From the NCBI GenBank assembly GCA_910587275.1, contig CAJUMD010000001.1, positions 1 through 64,000 of the forward strand: DNA of 64,000 nt, written 5' to 3'. Positions 18,528 through 27,438 of this stretch are shown piece by piece. Below the pieces are notes generated by a model that was not told the DNA's origin, searched no databases, and saw only the letters and a list, made by a program, of their open reading frames with translations. The DNA is from an uncultured Kineothrix sp. (GTDB lineage: Bacteria > Bacillota > Clostridia > Lachnospirales > Lachnospiraceae). A program made the position numbers and the translations under genes. The number at the start of each line of letters is the position of its first letter. The first letter of the stretch is position 1.

Positions 18528-18977
18528 TTATGGGTTTTTGGCATAAAATTCTTGGATTGCGTGTTCGAAATCCTGAAAGTCGTGGACGGGTTCCAGCGCT
18601 TCCATATAGGAAAGCCAATCTTTTTTTAAATCCTCCAGGGATTTGCCGAGGTATTCCGTGTAGGCGGATTCGTCTTCACCCATGCGGATAAGATTGACGA
18701 CCTGTTCCGTTTCGTATTGCTCCATTAAATATCGGACAAAAGAAGCGCTGTATTCGTACCAAAGGGTGGATTTCGGACTGTTTAGGGCTTTCGAAGTGTC
18801 GTATTTGGCATAGGGGTAACCGATTCCCTCTGTTCCGATGAAACCAATGATTTCCACAAGTTCCGCTTCGGACATTTGGCGGGTGCGGGCATATTCTTCC
18901 GGGATGATTTTGTAAAATTCCTGGATATCCCAACCGAGTTCCTTGCAAAAGCCGGTTGCGCCTATTTCGTCATTCAT
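18528..18977 (-). CDS. C-terminal part of a split lipoprotein, metallopeptidase-like
   Basis: A 149-residue frame with no signal peptide, overlapping the end of the upstream frame by four bases (ATGA). Its C-terminal half (YEYSASFVRYLMEQYETEQV) resembles the helical tail of MA-clan peptidase-like lipoproteins. No HExxH motif occurs in either part. The absence of an export signal and the continuous layout suggest that it was once joined to 18974-19321 and that an indel or internal deletion separated them. As real overlapping genes the pair would be unusual. Confidence 0.55.
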   Translation of the reverse strand: MNDEIGATGFCKELGWDIQEFYKIIPEEYARTRQMSEAELVEIIGFIGTEGIGYPYAKYDTSKALNSPKSTLWYEYSASFVRYLMEQYETEQVVNLIRMGEDESAYTEYLGKSLEDLKKDWLSYMEALEPVHDFQDFEHAIQEFYAKNP

Positions 18978-19321
18978 GTAATCGCCGCCTCGTTTTCCGG
19001 CACATTGGGCAGAAACGCCGTGCTGGATTTTTCCCCTTGGATATTCAGGTGGAATACGAGGGTATCCGTGTTTGGATTGATTTCCTGCAGCCAGCCGGTG
19101 AGTCCCAGCCGTTCTTCAATTTGTGCGATGTAACTGCCGGTGAGTTCCTCAAAACGCTCCTGTGTGGGAAAACTGGTGCGGCTTAAATCATAAATCGTCC
19201 AAAAGTCGGCATCGTAGTAAAAAATTATGGGAACGGGTTCCTGCCGTGCGGCAGTGCCGCAGGCGCAAAAGGCGATGAGGATGGCAGTCAGAAGATAAAG
19301 GAAACGGTTGTTCTTTGGCAT
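18974..19321 (-). CDS. N-terminal part of a split lipoprotein
   Basis: A 115-residue frame with a lipoprotein-type signal peptide (FLYLLTAILIAFCACGTAAR, with Cys near residue 20). The mature part has a beta-rich pattern. It stops with TGA immediately where the next frame begins, in a different reading frame. It is likely the first part of a broken gene. Function is not recognised. Confidence 0.55.
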   Translation of the reverse strand: MPKNNRFLYLLTAILIAFCACGTAARQEPVPIIFYYDADFWTIYDLSRTSFPTQERFEELTGSYIAQIEERLGLTGWLQEINPNTDTLVFHLNIQGEKSSTAFLPNVPENEAAIT

Positions 19322-19449
19322 ATGCTTACCTGCTTTCCGGTATATTTTGCATGAATTTTGATAAGGAACGATTTTTTGACGGCTCCTGCATTTATCATAA
19401 CAGACGGCGGAAAGGGTGTAAAGCGCTTCTTCCGTGCCGCGCAGAGGAT

Positions 19450-19466
19450 TATGCCGTTAAGGCGGC
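19450..19466 (+). repeat. dispersed 17-bp repeat, copy 1
   Basis: The word TATGCCGTTAAGGCGGC, which contains a short GCCG/CGGC hairpin, is identical to 27264-27280. Flanking bases are partly similar too. It lies in the gene-free stretch 19322-19598, where nothing else is seen apart from the AraC gene's ribosome binding site. Confidence 0.5.
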
Positions 19467-19598
19467 GTGTGGGGCGCGGGGAGTAGCTGATTGCCCTGTT
19501 GTCTGCAGGGATAAATAATAACGGACAGAAAGGAGCATGAAAAGTCAGGTTTTTTTACCGGTAAACGGATAAAATAAATTGAGGAGAGGAGGCAATGT

Positions 19599-20432
19599 AT
19601 GGAATGGGTACAATCGATGAATAAGGCAATAGAATACATGGAAGAACATTTAACGGAAGACATACATTGTGAAGATGTTGCCGGATATGTACATATTTCC
19701 GTGTTTCATTTCCAAAGAATGTTTCACCTTTTAACGGGCATGGCTGTGGGAGAATATCTTAGAAAAAGAAGATTGTCCTTAGCCGGTGAAGAATTAACAA
19801 GGCGGGATACAAAAGTGATTGATGTTGCATATAAGTATGGCTATCACTCACCGGAAAGTTTTGCGAAAGCATTTACCAGATTTCATGGGATTGCCCCCAG
19901 TCAGGTCAAAAAAGGAAATGAACTGAAATCCTTTAACAAACTTGTCGTTAAAATATCGTTGGAAGGAGGTACGGTAATGGATTACCGCATTGAGAAAAAA
20001 GAAGAATTCCGTTTGCTTGTATATGCAAAAATATTTACGGATGAAAGCAGTGAAAAAGGGATTCCCGCGTTTTGGGAAGAATATTACCAAAAGGAAATGT
20101 ACAAAAAAGCGCCCGGATATTTAGGCATTTGTGCCCAGGAAAAAGAAGGCGGCGGGGAATTTATGTATGGAATCGGATGCGATGCCGATGACGTAAAAGA
20201 AATACCGGAAGGTTTCCGCGTCATCCACATCCCAGCTTATACATGGGCCATTTTTAAATGTGTAGGACCGACACCGGATGCGATTCAGAAGACATGGGAG
20301 GATATTTACCGTGAGTGGCTTCCGGGAACGGATTATGCATTGATACCCGATTATGAGATTGAAAATTATTTACCGGGGGATAATACTTCCCGTGACTATG
20401 TCAGTGAAATTTGGATTCCCGTAGCGGACTAA
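19599..20432 (+). CDS. AraC-family transcriptional regulator with GyrI-like effector domain
   Basis: A 277-residue regulator. An AraC HTH pair fills residues about 8-105 (MEEHLTEDIHCEDVAGYVHI and VIDVAYKYGYHSPESFAKAF), followed by a GyrI-like small-molecule-binding domain at about 125-277 that ends in IWIPVAD. This N-terminal HTH plus C-terminal GyrI layout is common in Rob/BmrR-like sensors of hydrophobic compounds. GAGGAGAGGAGG precedes the ATG. No partner gene is adjacent, so its target is unknown. Confidence 0.9.
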   Translation: MEWVQSMNKAIEYMEEHLTEDIHCEDVAGYVHISVFHFQRMFHLLTGMAVGEYLRKRRLSLAGEELTRRDTKVIDVAYKYGYHSPESFAKAFTRFHGIAPSQVKKGNELKSFNKLVVKISLEGGTVMDYRIEKKEEFRLLVYAKIFTDESSEKGIPAFWEEYYQKEMYKKAPGYLGICAQEKEGGGEFMYGIGCDADDVKEIPEGFRVIHIPAYTWAIFKCVGPTPDAIQKTWEDIYREWLPGTDYALIPDYEIENYLPGDNTSRDYVSEIWIPVAD

Positions 20433-20483
20433 CCTTTCAGGCCAAACCGTTATACGGTTTCCGCAATGCCTTTATATTTTAAA

Positions 20484-20512
20484 TTGTGAAAAAGCAATCA
20501 ATGCAGTATAAT
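20484..20512 (+). promoter_or_regulatory. sigma-A promoter of the DUF4015 gene
   Basis: TTGTGA, a 17-bp spacer and TATAAT (20507-20512). The -10 overlaps an in-frame ATG at 20511, so that ATG cannot be the start codon. Confidence 0.65.
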
Positions 20513-20555
20513 GGAAAAGTATAAACGGTATGCAGAAAAGGGAGAGGGACACGGT

Positions 20556-21518
20556 ATGTTTGGAAAAAATTACGGCGGGTACTCCGGGAGGAAATGCGGA
20601 AGGAAATCCAAAAGAAAAGGAAACCAAAAATATATTTTAAAATATGTCGATAACCCCAAGTGGGGCAAACGGAGGAAATACCGGAAAGCAGTCCTGCCAC
20701 TGTGCGTGATGGCAGCCGTAATGCTTTTCGCGCTGGCAGGATGGGGGATTTTAACGATTGCGCGAAACCATGAGGGGGAAAGCGTGGAAGCATGGTCGCA
20801 GGACGTGCTGACCAATTTGGAAGACGCGGAGGAGAAGGTGCGGGAAGCGGAGGATACAGGAAACGGGGAGGAAGATGCGGCGGCAGGCGGTTTGGCAGAC
20901 GCCGCCGGACCGGACGGCAGGAGAACCGGAGACATAAAAGTAAAGGGGATTTACGTGACGGGGCCGATGGCGGGCAATGAAGCGTTCCAAGAACTTTTGG
21001 AGCTTGTGGACGGAACGGAATTAAATACCATGGTCATAGACGTAAAGAATGACGAAGGGAAGATTTCATGGCAGATGGATTTGGAGAGCGCCCGCTCATT
21101 GGGGGCGTGTACGCCGTATATCGGGGATATCGGGAGCTTTATGCGGACATTGGAGGAACACGGGATTTATACTATTGCCCGTATCGTCTGTTTTAAGGAT
21201 CCCTGCCTTGCCGCCGGAAAACCGGAGCTTGCCTTAAAAAAAGCGGACGGCACGCCGGTTACGGACGGCGGCGGGATGGCATGGGTAAATCCTTACCGGG
21301 AGGAAGTATGGGAATATTTGACGAAAGTGGCGGAAACGTCGGTGGAAGCCGGGTTTGATGAGATACAGTTTGATTATGTGCGTTTTCCGATTGGGGAAGA
21401 TGCGGAAGCGGCGGAGTATGGCGTGGATATGGGGGAAACGGAGAAGCAGCAGGCAATCGGGGGATTTTTGGAATATGCGGTAAACCGGTATCCGGAGGAT
21501 GGTCTGCTTCCGAATTAA
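20556..21518 (+). pseudogene. truncated DUF4015 putative glycoside hydrolase
   Basis: Starts at ATG 20556 behind GGGAGAGG. A basic N-tail, a TM helix (about 48-68), an acidic linker and then a DUF4015 (glycoside-hydrolase-like) domain beginning KVKGIYVTGPMAGNEAF. TIM-barrel signatures VIDVKNDEGKISW, TIARIVCFKDP, AWVNPYREEVWEY and DEIQFDYVRFPIG are intact. The frame then stops after FLEYAVNRYPEDG, roughly two thirds through the family domain. The remaining strands expected (after FLEYA) are not found in any frame of the 116 bp before the next gene, so the 3' end seems deleted. The product is probably inactive. Confidence 0.72.
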
Positions 21519-21634
21519 ATCGGGTCATGTAATTTTGAAACTTTTCCTGCGGGGCAATCGTATTATTTATATAAGGGATTCTGCGGCATACAGCAGGTGG
21601 AAACCGGAGGGGGATCCCGGAATGATGGGAGGGC

Positions 21635-22237
21635 ATGGTTCGTGATATGCGGATAAGTGAGGAAAAGGAAAAGGAGGAACCGTTTGCAAAGTATAAAGAC
21701 CTCTTATACCGGGTCGCTTTTTCCAACATGAAAAACAAATCGGATGCCGAGGACGTGGTGCAGGAGACCTTTTGCCGCTATCTGAAAACGAAACCCGCGT
21801 TTGCCGATGAAAACCATGAAAAAAATTGGTTTATCCGTGTGGCAATCAATATCTGCCGGGATATCCAGAAAAGCGCATGGGTTTCCCGGACGGTAGGGTT
21901 TGACGAAGTGCCGGAAAGCGAGATGAAGCATTTTGCCCTGCCGTACCGTTATGCGTCGTCTTATGGGCATATTCTTCCCGATGGGAATGAGGATGAAATG
22001 CTGTGGCATGTAATGGGGTTGGCGGCGGCATACCGTAATCCTCTGTACCTGTTCTATTATGAGGATTATTCCGTACAGGAAATCGCACAGATTATGGAAT
22101 TGGAAGAAGGAACGGTGAAGACGAGACTGCGGCGCGGCAGGCAGATGCTTAAGGACCGGCTGCTGTTTGGCGGGGAAGAAAAAGGGCAGGCGGAAAATCT
22201 TAAAAACAAGGATGGATTTAAGAATAAGGAACCGTAA
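21635..22237 (+). CDS. ECF-type RNA polymerase sigma factor
   Basis: A 200-residue sigma-70 family protein of ECF size. Region 2 is visible at AEDVVQETFCRYLKTKP and region 4 at LFYYEDYSVQEIAQIMELEE followed by GTVKTRLRRGRQMLKDRL. No anti-sigma gene follows. The genes downstream are a cassette of unknown function that it may control. The start may be 21635 or 21647; GGGAGGG lies just before the first. Its promoter specificity cannot be read from the sequence. Confidence 0.88.
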   Translation: MVRDMRISEEKEKEEPFAKYKDLLYRVAFSNMKNKSDAEDVVQETFCRYLKTKPAFADENHEKNWFIRVAINICRDIQKSAWVSRTVGFDEVPESEMKHFALPYRYASSYGHILPDGNEDEMLWHVMGLAAAYRNPLYLFYYEDYSVQEIAQIMELEEGTVKTRLRRGRQMLKDRLLFGGEEKGQAENLKNKDGFKNKEP

Positions 22238-22283
22238 AGATTACTTATTTACCGTTCCGAAGGTTTGAAAGAAGGTGGCAGGG

Positions 22284-22949
22284 ATGCAGATTCATAAATT
22301 CGGTAAAAACATAACCAATGCAAACGGCGCCGGGGATGCGGCAGGCAATGCCGTCACAAGGGCGAAGCAGAAGGAGCAGGCGGAATCCCAAGGGAGAGGC
22401 GACAGGAATAAGCCGGTAGAGGAGAGCTTCCAGGAGAGCCTGCAGAAAAGCATGCATATGGAGCGTGCGGAGCATTTGAAACGCACGGGCCACATGGAAT
22501 CGGGAGTGGGAACGGAAAACCGGGAGGAAATGGAAAAGGAAAGTCGGACGGTAAACGGAAATGTCAAAGCGGGTGCCGAGAAGGGATGGTATGCGGACAT
22601 TGCCGGAAGGGGCGGCAGCGTCGTTTCCCATGCGGAACAGGGGATTGGCAAAGCGGAGGGCTGCGTTTCCGGTGCGGGGCGGACAGGGGAACGTCCTGCG
22701 GTAAAGGAGGTAGAGGTGCGGCGGATTTCTTACGGGGAGTGTGACAAAGTGGAAATCAATGTGCTGGAAGGCTATACGCTGAAAGCGAAGCTGGAAGGCG
22801 GATCGGGGGGAGGCATCTACGTGGAAATGAAGGATGAAGAAGGAAGGTTTAGCGCCTGCCTGTTTGAAGGAGCAGGGCTGCAAAGAGACAGCCGCAGCGC
22901 AATGGAGAGAATTGCTTATGCGGTCGTGCATGACGGGGAGGGAATATAA
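22284..22949 (+). CDS. hypothetical protein, first gene of an unknown three-gene cassette
   Basis: About 221 residues from ATG 22284, chosen over an in-frame GTG at 22275 because GAAGGTGG fits the ATG. The N-terminal 130 residues are polar, low in hydrophobics and probably disordered. A compact C-terminal domain at about 140-221 includes RRISYGECDKVEINVLEGY. No signal peptide. The family is not recognised. It shares its final base with the start codon of the next gene, so the two are translationally coupled. It follows the sigma factor gene by 46 bp. Confidence 0.7.
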   Translation: MQIHKFGKNITNANGAGDAAGNAVTRAKQKEQAESQGRGDRNKPVEESFQESLQKSMHMERAEHLKRTGHMESGVGTENREEMEKESRTVNGNVKAGAEKGWYADIAGRGGSVVSHAEQGIGKAEGCVSGAGRTGERPAVKEVEVRRISYGECDKVEINVLEGYTLKAKLEGGSGGGIYVEMKDEEGRFSACLFEGAGLQRDSRSAMERIAYAVVHDGEGI

Positions 22950-24403
22950 TGGTAATCAGTGGAATCGGGTACACACAGACTTATTATTACAATGCGCTTA
23001 CGAATACGTTAACATCCAAGGATAAAGGAGGGGAATCCATTGCGGAAAGCATGAACGGGAGCGATACCCCGGTGCATTTGGCGGACTTTGAGAAACAGCA
23101 GAAATGCCTGCTGGAGACGTTTTTCCGTATGCAGGAGGAAACGGGGAACCGGTGGGACCGTTATGAGCAGGCGGAAGGACAGGAGGGCGTATACGAGATT
23201 ACTTATGTGAAGGAAAATGAACTGGAGGCAGTGGTTTGCGTGGGGAAACAGGAGGTTTTCCGTCAGATGGCATCCTTTTGCCTGCCGGGAACCTTTGACG
23301 GTACCTGGGATTACCTGTTTCCCGAAAAAAGCCCCTATGATGCTTCCGGCAATTGCGCAACCATCGTGCCGGGGGATGTATTTACCCTGAAAAACGGATA
23401 CCGGATTGTAGTTGGGAAGGATGGTGTCCGCGTGTCGGGGGATTCCATGGGAAAGGGAAGTACGGAAGACGACGTATACGCCGAACGGATGGCGGATGCC
23501 ATGAACGAATTTGTAAAAACGGCGAACCGGGGCTGCTTTGCCCTTTCCGTTACGGCGTTGGGGGAAGAAACCACGCAGGATGTCATGGAGCTTGTGGCAC
23601 AGACGGGAATCGATCTTGGCAGAGAATTTGTGGTGAACGGAACCAGGTTTACGGCAGCGGACGGCCAGCTTAACGTGGAAGGGGCGTTTGCCGAAGGAAG
23701 CAAGGTATGGGAGCGCGAGGCGGCATGGCGCCGGGGTGCCCTGCGTGATTTTATGCAGGATGAATTCGGCATGAGCACGGAGGAGATTAAGGAAGATATG
23801 GAAAATTACCACTTCGGCTTACCGAAAAAAGGGGAAGGGGGACCTTATTCTTACCTTGCGGATGAAAACGGCATCATAGAGTATAACGGGGTGATTTTCA
23901 CCGTGGATAAGGAAAAAAACTGGCTGTGCCTTGGAAACGTCAGCAATTTGAAGGACGTTATCCGTATCCCGCTCTCCGAAGGGGGATGCCTGATGGTCAA
24001 CCGGAATAACATCGGCGACTTGGGACGCGCCATCGGCATGTTTTCCCCGGAGGACATCAACCGGATTCTGCGTGCCTTGAAGATGGATGCCAAAGTGCAG
24101 GAGATGCAGAAGGAAATCGACGAGATGGAGGACGGCATCGGCAAAAGCAACGAACAGGAATATGCGGACAGCGATGAGGAGGCCCAAAAGGCGGCAAGGG
24201 AAAACGGAAATGCGGGCGGTTTTAACGGCTATGGGCTGGAAGGGAAAGAAGAAGGTATTTTTGAACTAAAGGAATGGCAGCTCGAACTGCTGCTTGGAGA
24301 GAAAAAAGCGCAGTCCAAAGGACTTGGGGCATGGTATGAGCCGGTGGTGGAGCAACTGGCGGGAAGACGGGAGGAAGAAAAAAATGGGCGTGATTCCAGA
24401 TAG
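22949..24403 (+). CDS. hypothetical protein, second gene of the unknown cassette
   Basis: A 484-residue soluble protein with no recognised family. It begins MVISGIGYTQTYYYNALTN, an aromatic-rich N-terminus. An acidic, glutamate-rich coiled region lies at about 375-425. The frame overlaps the previous gene at its start and the next gene by 20 bp at its end, so the three genes form a tight operon. Codon use looks like that of the neighbours, with no sign of decay. Cytoplasmic location is inferred from the lack of an export signal. Confidence 0.75.
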   Translation: MVISGIGYTQTYYYNALTNTLTSKDKGGESIAESMNGSDTPVHLADFEKQQKCLLETFFRMQEETGNRWDRYEQAEGQEGVYEITYVKENELEAVVCVGKQEVFRQMASFCLPGTFDGTWDYLFPEKSPYDASGNCATIVPGDVFTLKNGYRIVVGKDGVRVSGDSMGKGSTEDDVYAERMADAMNEFVKTANRGCFALSVTALGEETTQDVMELVAQTGIDLGREFVVNGTRFTAADGQLNVEGAFAEGSKVWEREAAWRRGALRDFMQDEFGMSTEEIKEDMENYHFGLPKKGEGGPYSYLADENGIIEYNGVIFTVDKEKNWLCLGNVSNLKDVIRIPLSEGGCLMVNRNNIGDLGRAIGMFSPEDINRILRALKMDAKVQEMQKEIDEMEDGIGKSNEQEYADSDEEAQKAARENGNAGGFNGYGLEGKEEGIFELKEWQLELLLGEKKAQSKGLGAWYEPVVEQLAGRREEEKNGRDSR

Positions 24404-24788
24404 TACATACGGTTACGGAACCGAATACCGTGATTACCGGACGGAAAAAGCGGCAGAGGAACCGGAGAACCGGGTAAGCGAATGGATGGATGCGATTGCA
24501 CGGCGGAAAGAGGAAATCGTGGAAAAAGTCCGGCGGGGCGAGACGGAGCCTTCCATTCCCACGGGCGCCGCTTCCTTTACTTATAAACAGTGGGACCGGA
24601 TGATGCGCAGGGTAGACCGTTCCATTGACGCCATGAAAGAGCGCGTGGAGGCCGATGAGGAAGAACGGGAAGACAGGGAAGACGCGGAGGACACGGTAAA
24701 AAGCAAAGCGCCGGATTCCATTACCGTGGAAATGCTGGAAGAACTGCTGGGTATTACCATAAAAGAATATAGTGACGAAAAGGAGTAA
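24384..24788 (+). CDS. hypothetical protein, third gene of the unknown cassette
   Basis: A 134-residue, highly charged protein from ATG 24384, placed by GGGAGGAAG just upstream. It starts MGVIPDSTYGYGTEYRDYRT, with a Tyr-rich N-terminus reminiscent of the previous gene. The body is helical and acidic (VEADEEEREDREDAEDTV) and likely forms a coiled coil. Not recognised. It ends the operon; no clear terminator is visible before 24900. Confidence 0.7.
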   Translation: MGVIPDSTYGYGTEYRDYRTEKAAEEPENRVSEWMDAIARRKEEIVEKVRRGETEPSIPTGAASFTYKQWDRMMRRVDRSIDAMKERVEADEEEREDREDAEDTVKSKAPDSITVEMLEELLGITIKEYSDEKE

Positions 24789-24868
24789 CCGTTTAGCCTA
24801 ACTAACCATACATAGAAAAACCCGCCGGAAAAAGTGCACGGAAAACAGGGACAGGCAATCCCGCTGTG

Positions 24869-24909
24869 GCCGCCCCGCAAATAAATCCCTCCCATGCGTC
24901 CGCTTCCCT
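24869..24909 (+). repeat. dispersed GC-rich repeat, copy 1
   Basis: Within this stretch, 24871-24900 matches 59521-59550 at 26 of 30 positions, with the first ten (CGCCCCGCAA) and last ten (CCCATGCGTC) bases identical. Both copies lie between genes. The function is unknown. Confidence 0.6.
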
Positions 24910-24914
24910 AAAAT

Positions 24915-24947
24915 AGTTTGACCATCAAAGAAATATCGTGGTATACT
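24915..24947 (+). promoter_or_regulatory. FabT-type operator overlapping a promoter
   Basis: AGTTTGACCATCAAAGA (24915-24931) contains the palindrome TTTGA-N3-TCAAA of the FabT box known from lactic acid bacteria. It overlaps the -35 (TTGACC, 24918-24923) of a promoter whose -10 is TATACT (24942-24947) with an 18-bp spacer. This suits autorepression of the downstream MarR gene. Confidence 0.75.
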
Positions 24948-25007
24948 ATTCCGTATAAGAGACAATATAACAGGTGAAAGGAAAAGCGAATTACGGAGTG
25001 TGGTACC

Positions 25008-25454
25008 GTGGAAATCAAGCAGAGACTGAATGAGGTATTGGTGAAGCTGTTCCGGAATGTTAACAATATCGAGGAACAGGCGATGAAAACGGAAGAATAT
25101 AAGGATGTTACAACAAATGACATGCATGTCATCGAAGCCATTGGCATGGACTGTCCGAGGAATATGACGGCAGTTGCCAAAACGCTGGGAGTAACTACGG
25201 GAACCCTAACCATATCGGTGAACAGTTTGGTGAAGAAGGGGCTTGTGGAACGGTCGCGGAGCGAAGAAGACAGGCGTGTTGTTTTGGTGTCCTTATCGGA
25301 AAAGGGGGAAAAGGCTTATATTCACCACCAAAAATTCCATGAGGAGATGATTGAAGCGGTTGTGGCGCGTTTAAGCGACGGCGAAAAACATGCCTTGGAG
25401 AAAGCGCTTGGAAACCTGAATGATTTCTTTACGGAAAAAAGAAGAGGCTCTTAG
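25008..25454 (+). CDS. fabT: MarR-family regulator, FabT-like
   Basis: A 148-residue winged-helix repressor of the MarR family. The segments TTNDMHVIEAIG, MTAVAKTLGVTTGTLTISVN and RSRSEEDRRVVLVSLSEKG are characteristic of FabT-like regulators of fatty-acid synthesis. The FabT box in its own promoter supports this. Translation starts at GTG 25008 behind GGAG. Unusually, no fab gene follows; the next gene is an M3 peptidase 37 bp away. Its fatty-acid targets are presumably elsewhere in the genome. Confidence 0.85.
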   Translation: MEIKQRLNEVLVKLFRNVNNIEEQAMKTEEYKDVTTNDMHVIEAIGMDCPRNMTAVAKTLGVTTGTLTISVNSLVKKGLVERSRSEEDRRVVLVSLSEKGEKAYIHHQKFHEEMIEAVVARLSDGEKHALEKALGNLNDFFTEKRRGS

Positions 25455-25491
25455 GGTTGGAATCAATTGAGGAAAGGAATGGGAATTTGAA

Positions 25492-27177
25492 ATGGCTGAA
25501 ATGAAGAAATTCAAGGATTTACCTTACCAAAGGGTAGTGTATGAGGAGGTGGAGAAGGAATACCGGGCGTTAATGGACGAGTTTAAGGCGGCAAAAAGCG
25601 GGGAGGAGCAGTTTGAAGTGCATAAAAAATATTATGCGCTGAGTAACCGGACCACCACAATGATGACGATTGCCCAAATCCGGTTTGACATTAATACGGA
25701 GGATGAATTTTACGGGAAGGAAAAAGAATATTACGACGAGATGGAACCGAAGCTGGCGAATTTGATCGTGGAATACAAACGTGCCGTTTACGATTCCCCG
25801 TACCGGGAATACCTGGAAGGAAAAATCGGTAAAGTGGCGTTTAAAAGCATGGAGCTGGAATTAAAATCCTTTGACGAAAAGCTGATTCCGCTGATGCAGG
25901 AAGAAAATGCACTGATTACCAGGTATGACAAGATTATTGCGGGGGCGAAGATTGAGTGGGAAGGGGAAACCTTAAACCTGTCCCTGTTGCGGCCGTACCT
26001 GACAAGCAATGACAGAAGTGTCAGAAAGAAAGCCTACGGAAAATACAGTGCGTTTTTCCTGTCACATGCGGAAGAACTGGATGAAATATATGACGGACTG
26101 GTGAAAAACCGTACGGAACAGGCAAGGCAGATGGGATATGAAAATTATATTGAACTCGGTTATTACCGGATGAACCGCAACTGCTATGACAAGGATATGG
26201 TGGAGAACTACCGGAACCAGGTGAAGGATTATTTTGTCCCGTTTGCGGAGAAACTCCATGAGAGAAGACGCCAAAGGCTGGGCGTGGATAAACTGTCCTA
26301 CATCGATACCGGCGTGTATTTCCTTGACGGGAATCCGAAACCGATTGGCACACCGGAGGAAATTGTCCGTTCCGGCCAGAAAATGTATTCGGAGATGTCT
26401 GCGGAGACAAAGGAATTTTTTGACTTTATGATGGAAAATGAGCTGTTTGACGTGTTGGGCAGGAAGACGAAAAAGGCGGGCGGCTATATGACCTCGCTGC
26501 CGGAATACGGTGCGCCGTTTATCTTTGCCAATTTTAACGGCACCAGCGGTGACGTGGATGTCATTACCCATGAATGCGGACATGCGTTCCAGGGATACCT
26601 GTCGGCACAGGACCCGATACAGGAACATTGGGATATTACCATGGAAACGGCGGAAATCCATTCCATGTCCATGGAATTTTTCGCGGGAAAATGGATTGGG
26701 TTGTTTTTCGGTGACCGGGCAGGGGATTATAAGGCCATGCATCTGGAAGATGCGGCCGCGTTTATTCCTTACGGCTGTATGGTGGATGAATTCCAGCACG
26801 TTGTATATGCCAATCCGGAACTGACGCCGGAAGAAAGACGTCAGGAATGGATGAAACTGGAAAAAATATACCGTCCGCACATGGATTTTGAAGATGATCC
26901 GTTTTTCGGAAAAGGAGGATACTGGCAGAGACAGCACCACATTTACCGCTATCCGTTCTATTACATCGATTACTGCCTTGCGCAGACCTGTGCTTTCCAG
27001 TATAAAGTGATGATGGACGAAGATTATGCTAAGGCATGGCAGAGCTACCTGAAATTGTGCCGCCTGTCCGCATCGGGGTTCTATACGGATATGTTGAAGG
27101 AAGTGGGATTGGAAAGCCCGTTTGAGGACGGATGCGTGAGGAAAATTATTGCGAAATTAGAGGAAAAAATGGAGTAA
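25492..27177 (+). CDS. M3-family oligoendopeptidase
   Basis: A 561-residue zinc peptidase that cleaves short peptides in the cytoplasm. The metal-binding motif is VITHECGHAFQGY (HExxH), with the third ligand Glu expected in WDITMETAEIHSMSMEFF. Length is typical for the M3 family. The end shows DYCLAQTCAFQYKVMMDEDY. GAAAGGAATGGG lies before the ATG. It is probably co-transcribed with the FabT-like gene, and a terminator follows. Confidence 0.94.
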   Translation: MAEMKKFKDLPYQRVVYEEVEKEYRALMDEFKAAKSGEEQFEVHKKYYALSNRTTTMMTIAQIRFDINTEDEFYGKEKEYYDEMEPKLANLIVEYKRAVYDSPYREYLEGKIGKVAFKSMELELKSFDEKLIPLMQEENALITRYDKIIAGAKIEWEGETLNLSLLRPYLTSNDRSVRKKAYGKYSAFFLSHAEELDEIYDGLVKNRTEQARQMGYENYIELGYYRMNRNCYDKDMVENYRNQVKDYFVPFAEKLHERRRQRLGVDKLSYIDTGVYFLDGNPKPIGTPEEIVRSGQKMYSEMSAETKEFFDFMMENELFDVLGRKTKKAGGYMTSLPEYGAPFIFANFNGTSGDVDVITHECGHAFQGYLSAQDPIQEHWDITMETAEIHSMSMEFFAGKWIGLFFGDRAGDYKAMHLEDAAAFIPYGCMVDEFQHVVYANPELTPEERRQEWMKLEKIYRPHMDFEDDPFFGKGGYWQRQHHIYRYPFYYIDYCLAQTCAFQYKVMMDEDYAKAWQSYLKLCRLSASGFYTDMLKEVGLESPFEDGCVRKIIAKLEEKME

Positions 27178-27202
27178 TAAACAAAAAATATGGGAATATG
27201 GA

Positions 27203-27235
27203 AAGCCGCAGAAACAATACGTTTATGCGGCTTTT
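27203..27235 (+). terminator. intrinsic terminator of the M3 peptidase gene
   Basis: Arms AAGCCGCA (27203-27210) and TGCGGCTT (27226-27233) with flanking GGAAA/TTTCC pairing and a short T-tract. Confidence 0.75.
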
Positions 27236-27263
27236 CCCATGTACAAGCCCCATGCAGCGGAAG

Positions 27264-27280
27264 TATGCCGTTAAGGCGGC
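27264..27280 (+). repeat. dispersed 17-bp repeat, copy 2
   Basis: Identical to 19450-19466. It lies just after the peptidase terminator in a gene-free stretch of 261 bp. Confidence 0.5.
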
Positions 27281-27438
27281 ACATGAGGCATACAGAGCAG
27301 GGGAAGTTTTCCCTTCCAATTTTCTGCAGCAGTATTTTTGGGGATTTTTCCGCGCAAAAAAAATTGGAGAAAAAAGTAAATAAATAGGGGAAAATATGGT
27401 GTAAGCGGAATAAGATATAGAAGAAAGGAGAAAAACAC

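Noticed and set aside
26062..26940. Long open frame opposite the M3 peptidase
   Set aside because: Antisense to a clearly coding gene, with histidine-rich composition typical of such shadows.
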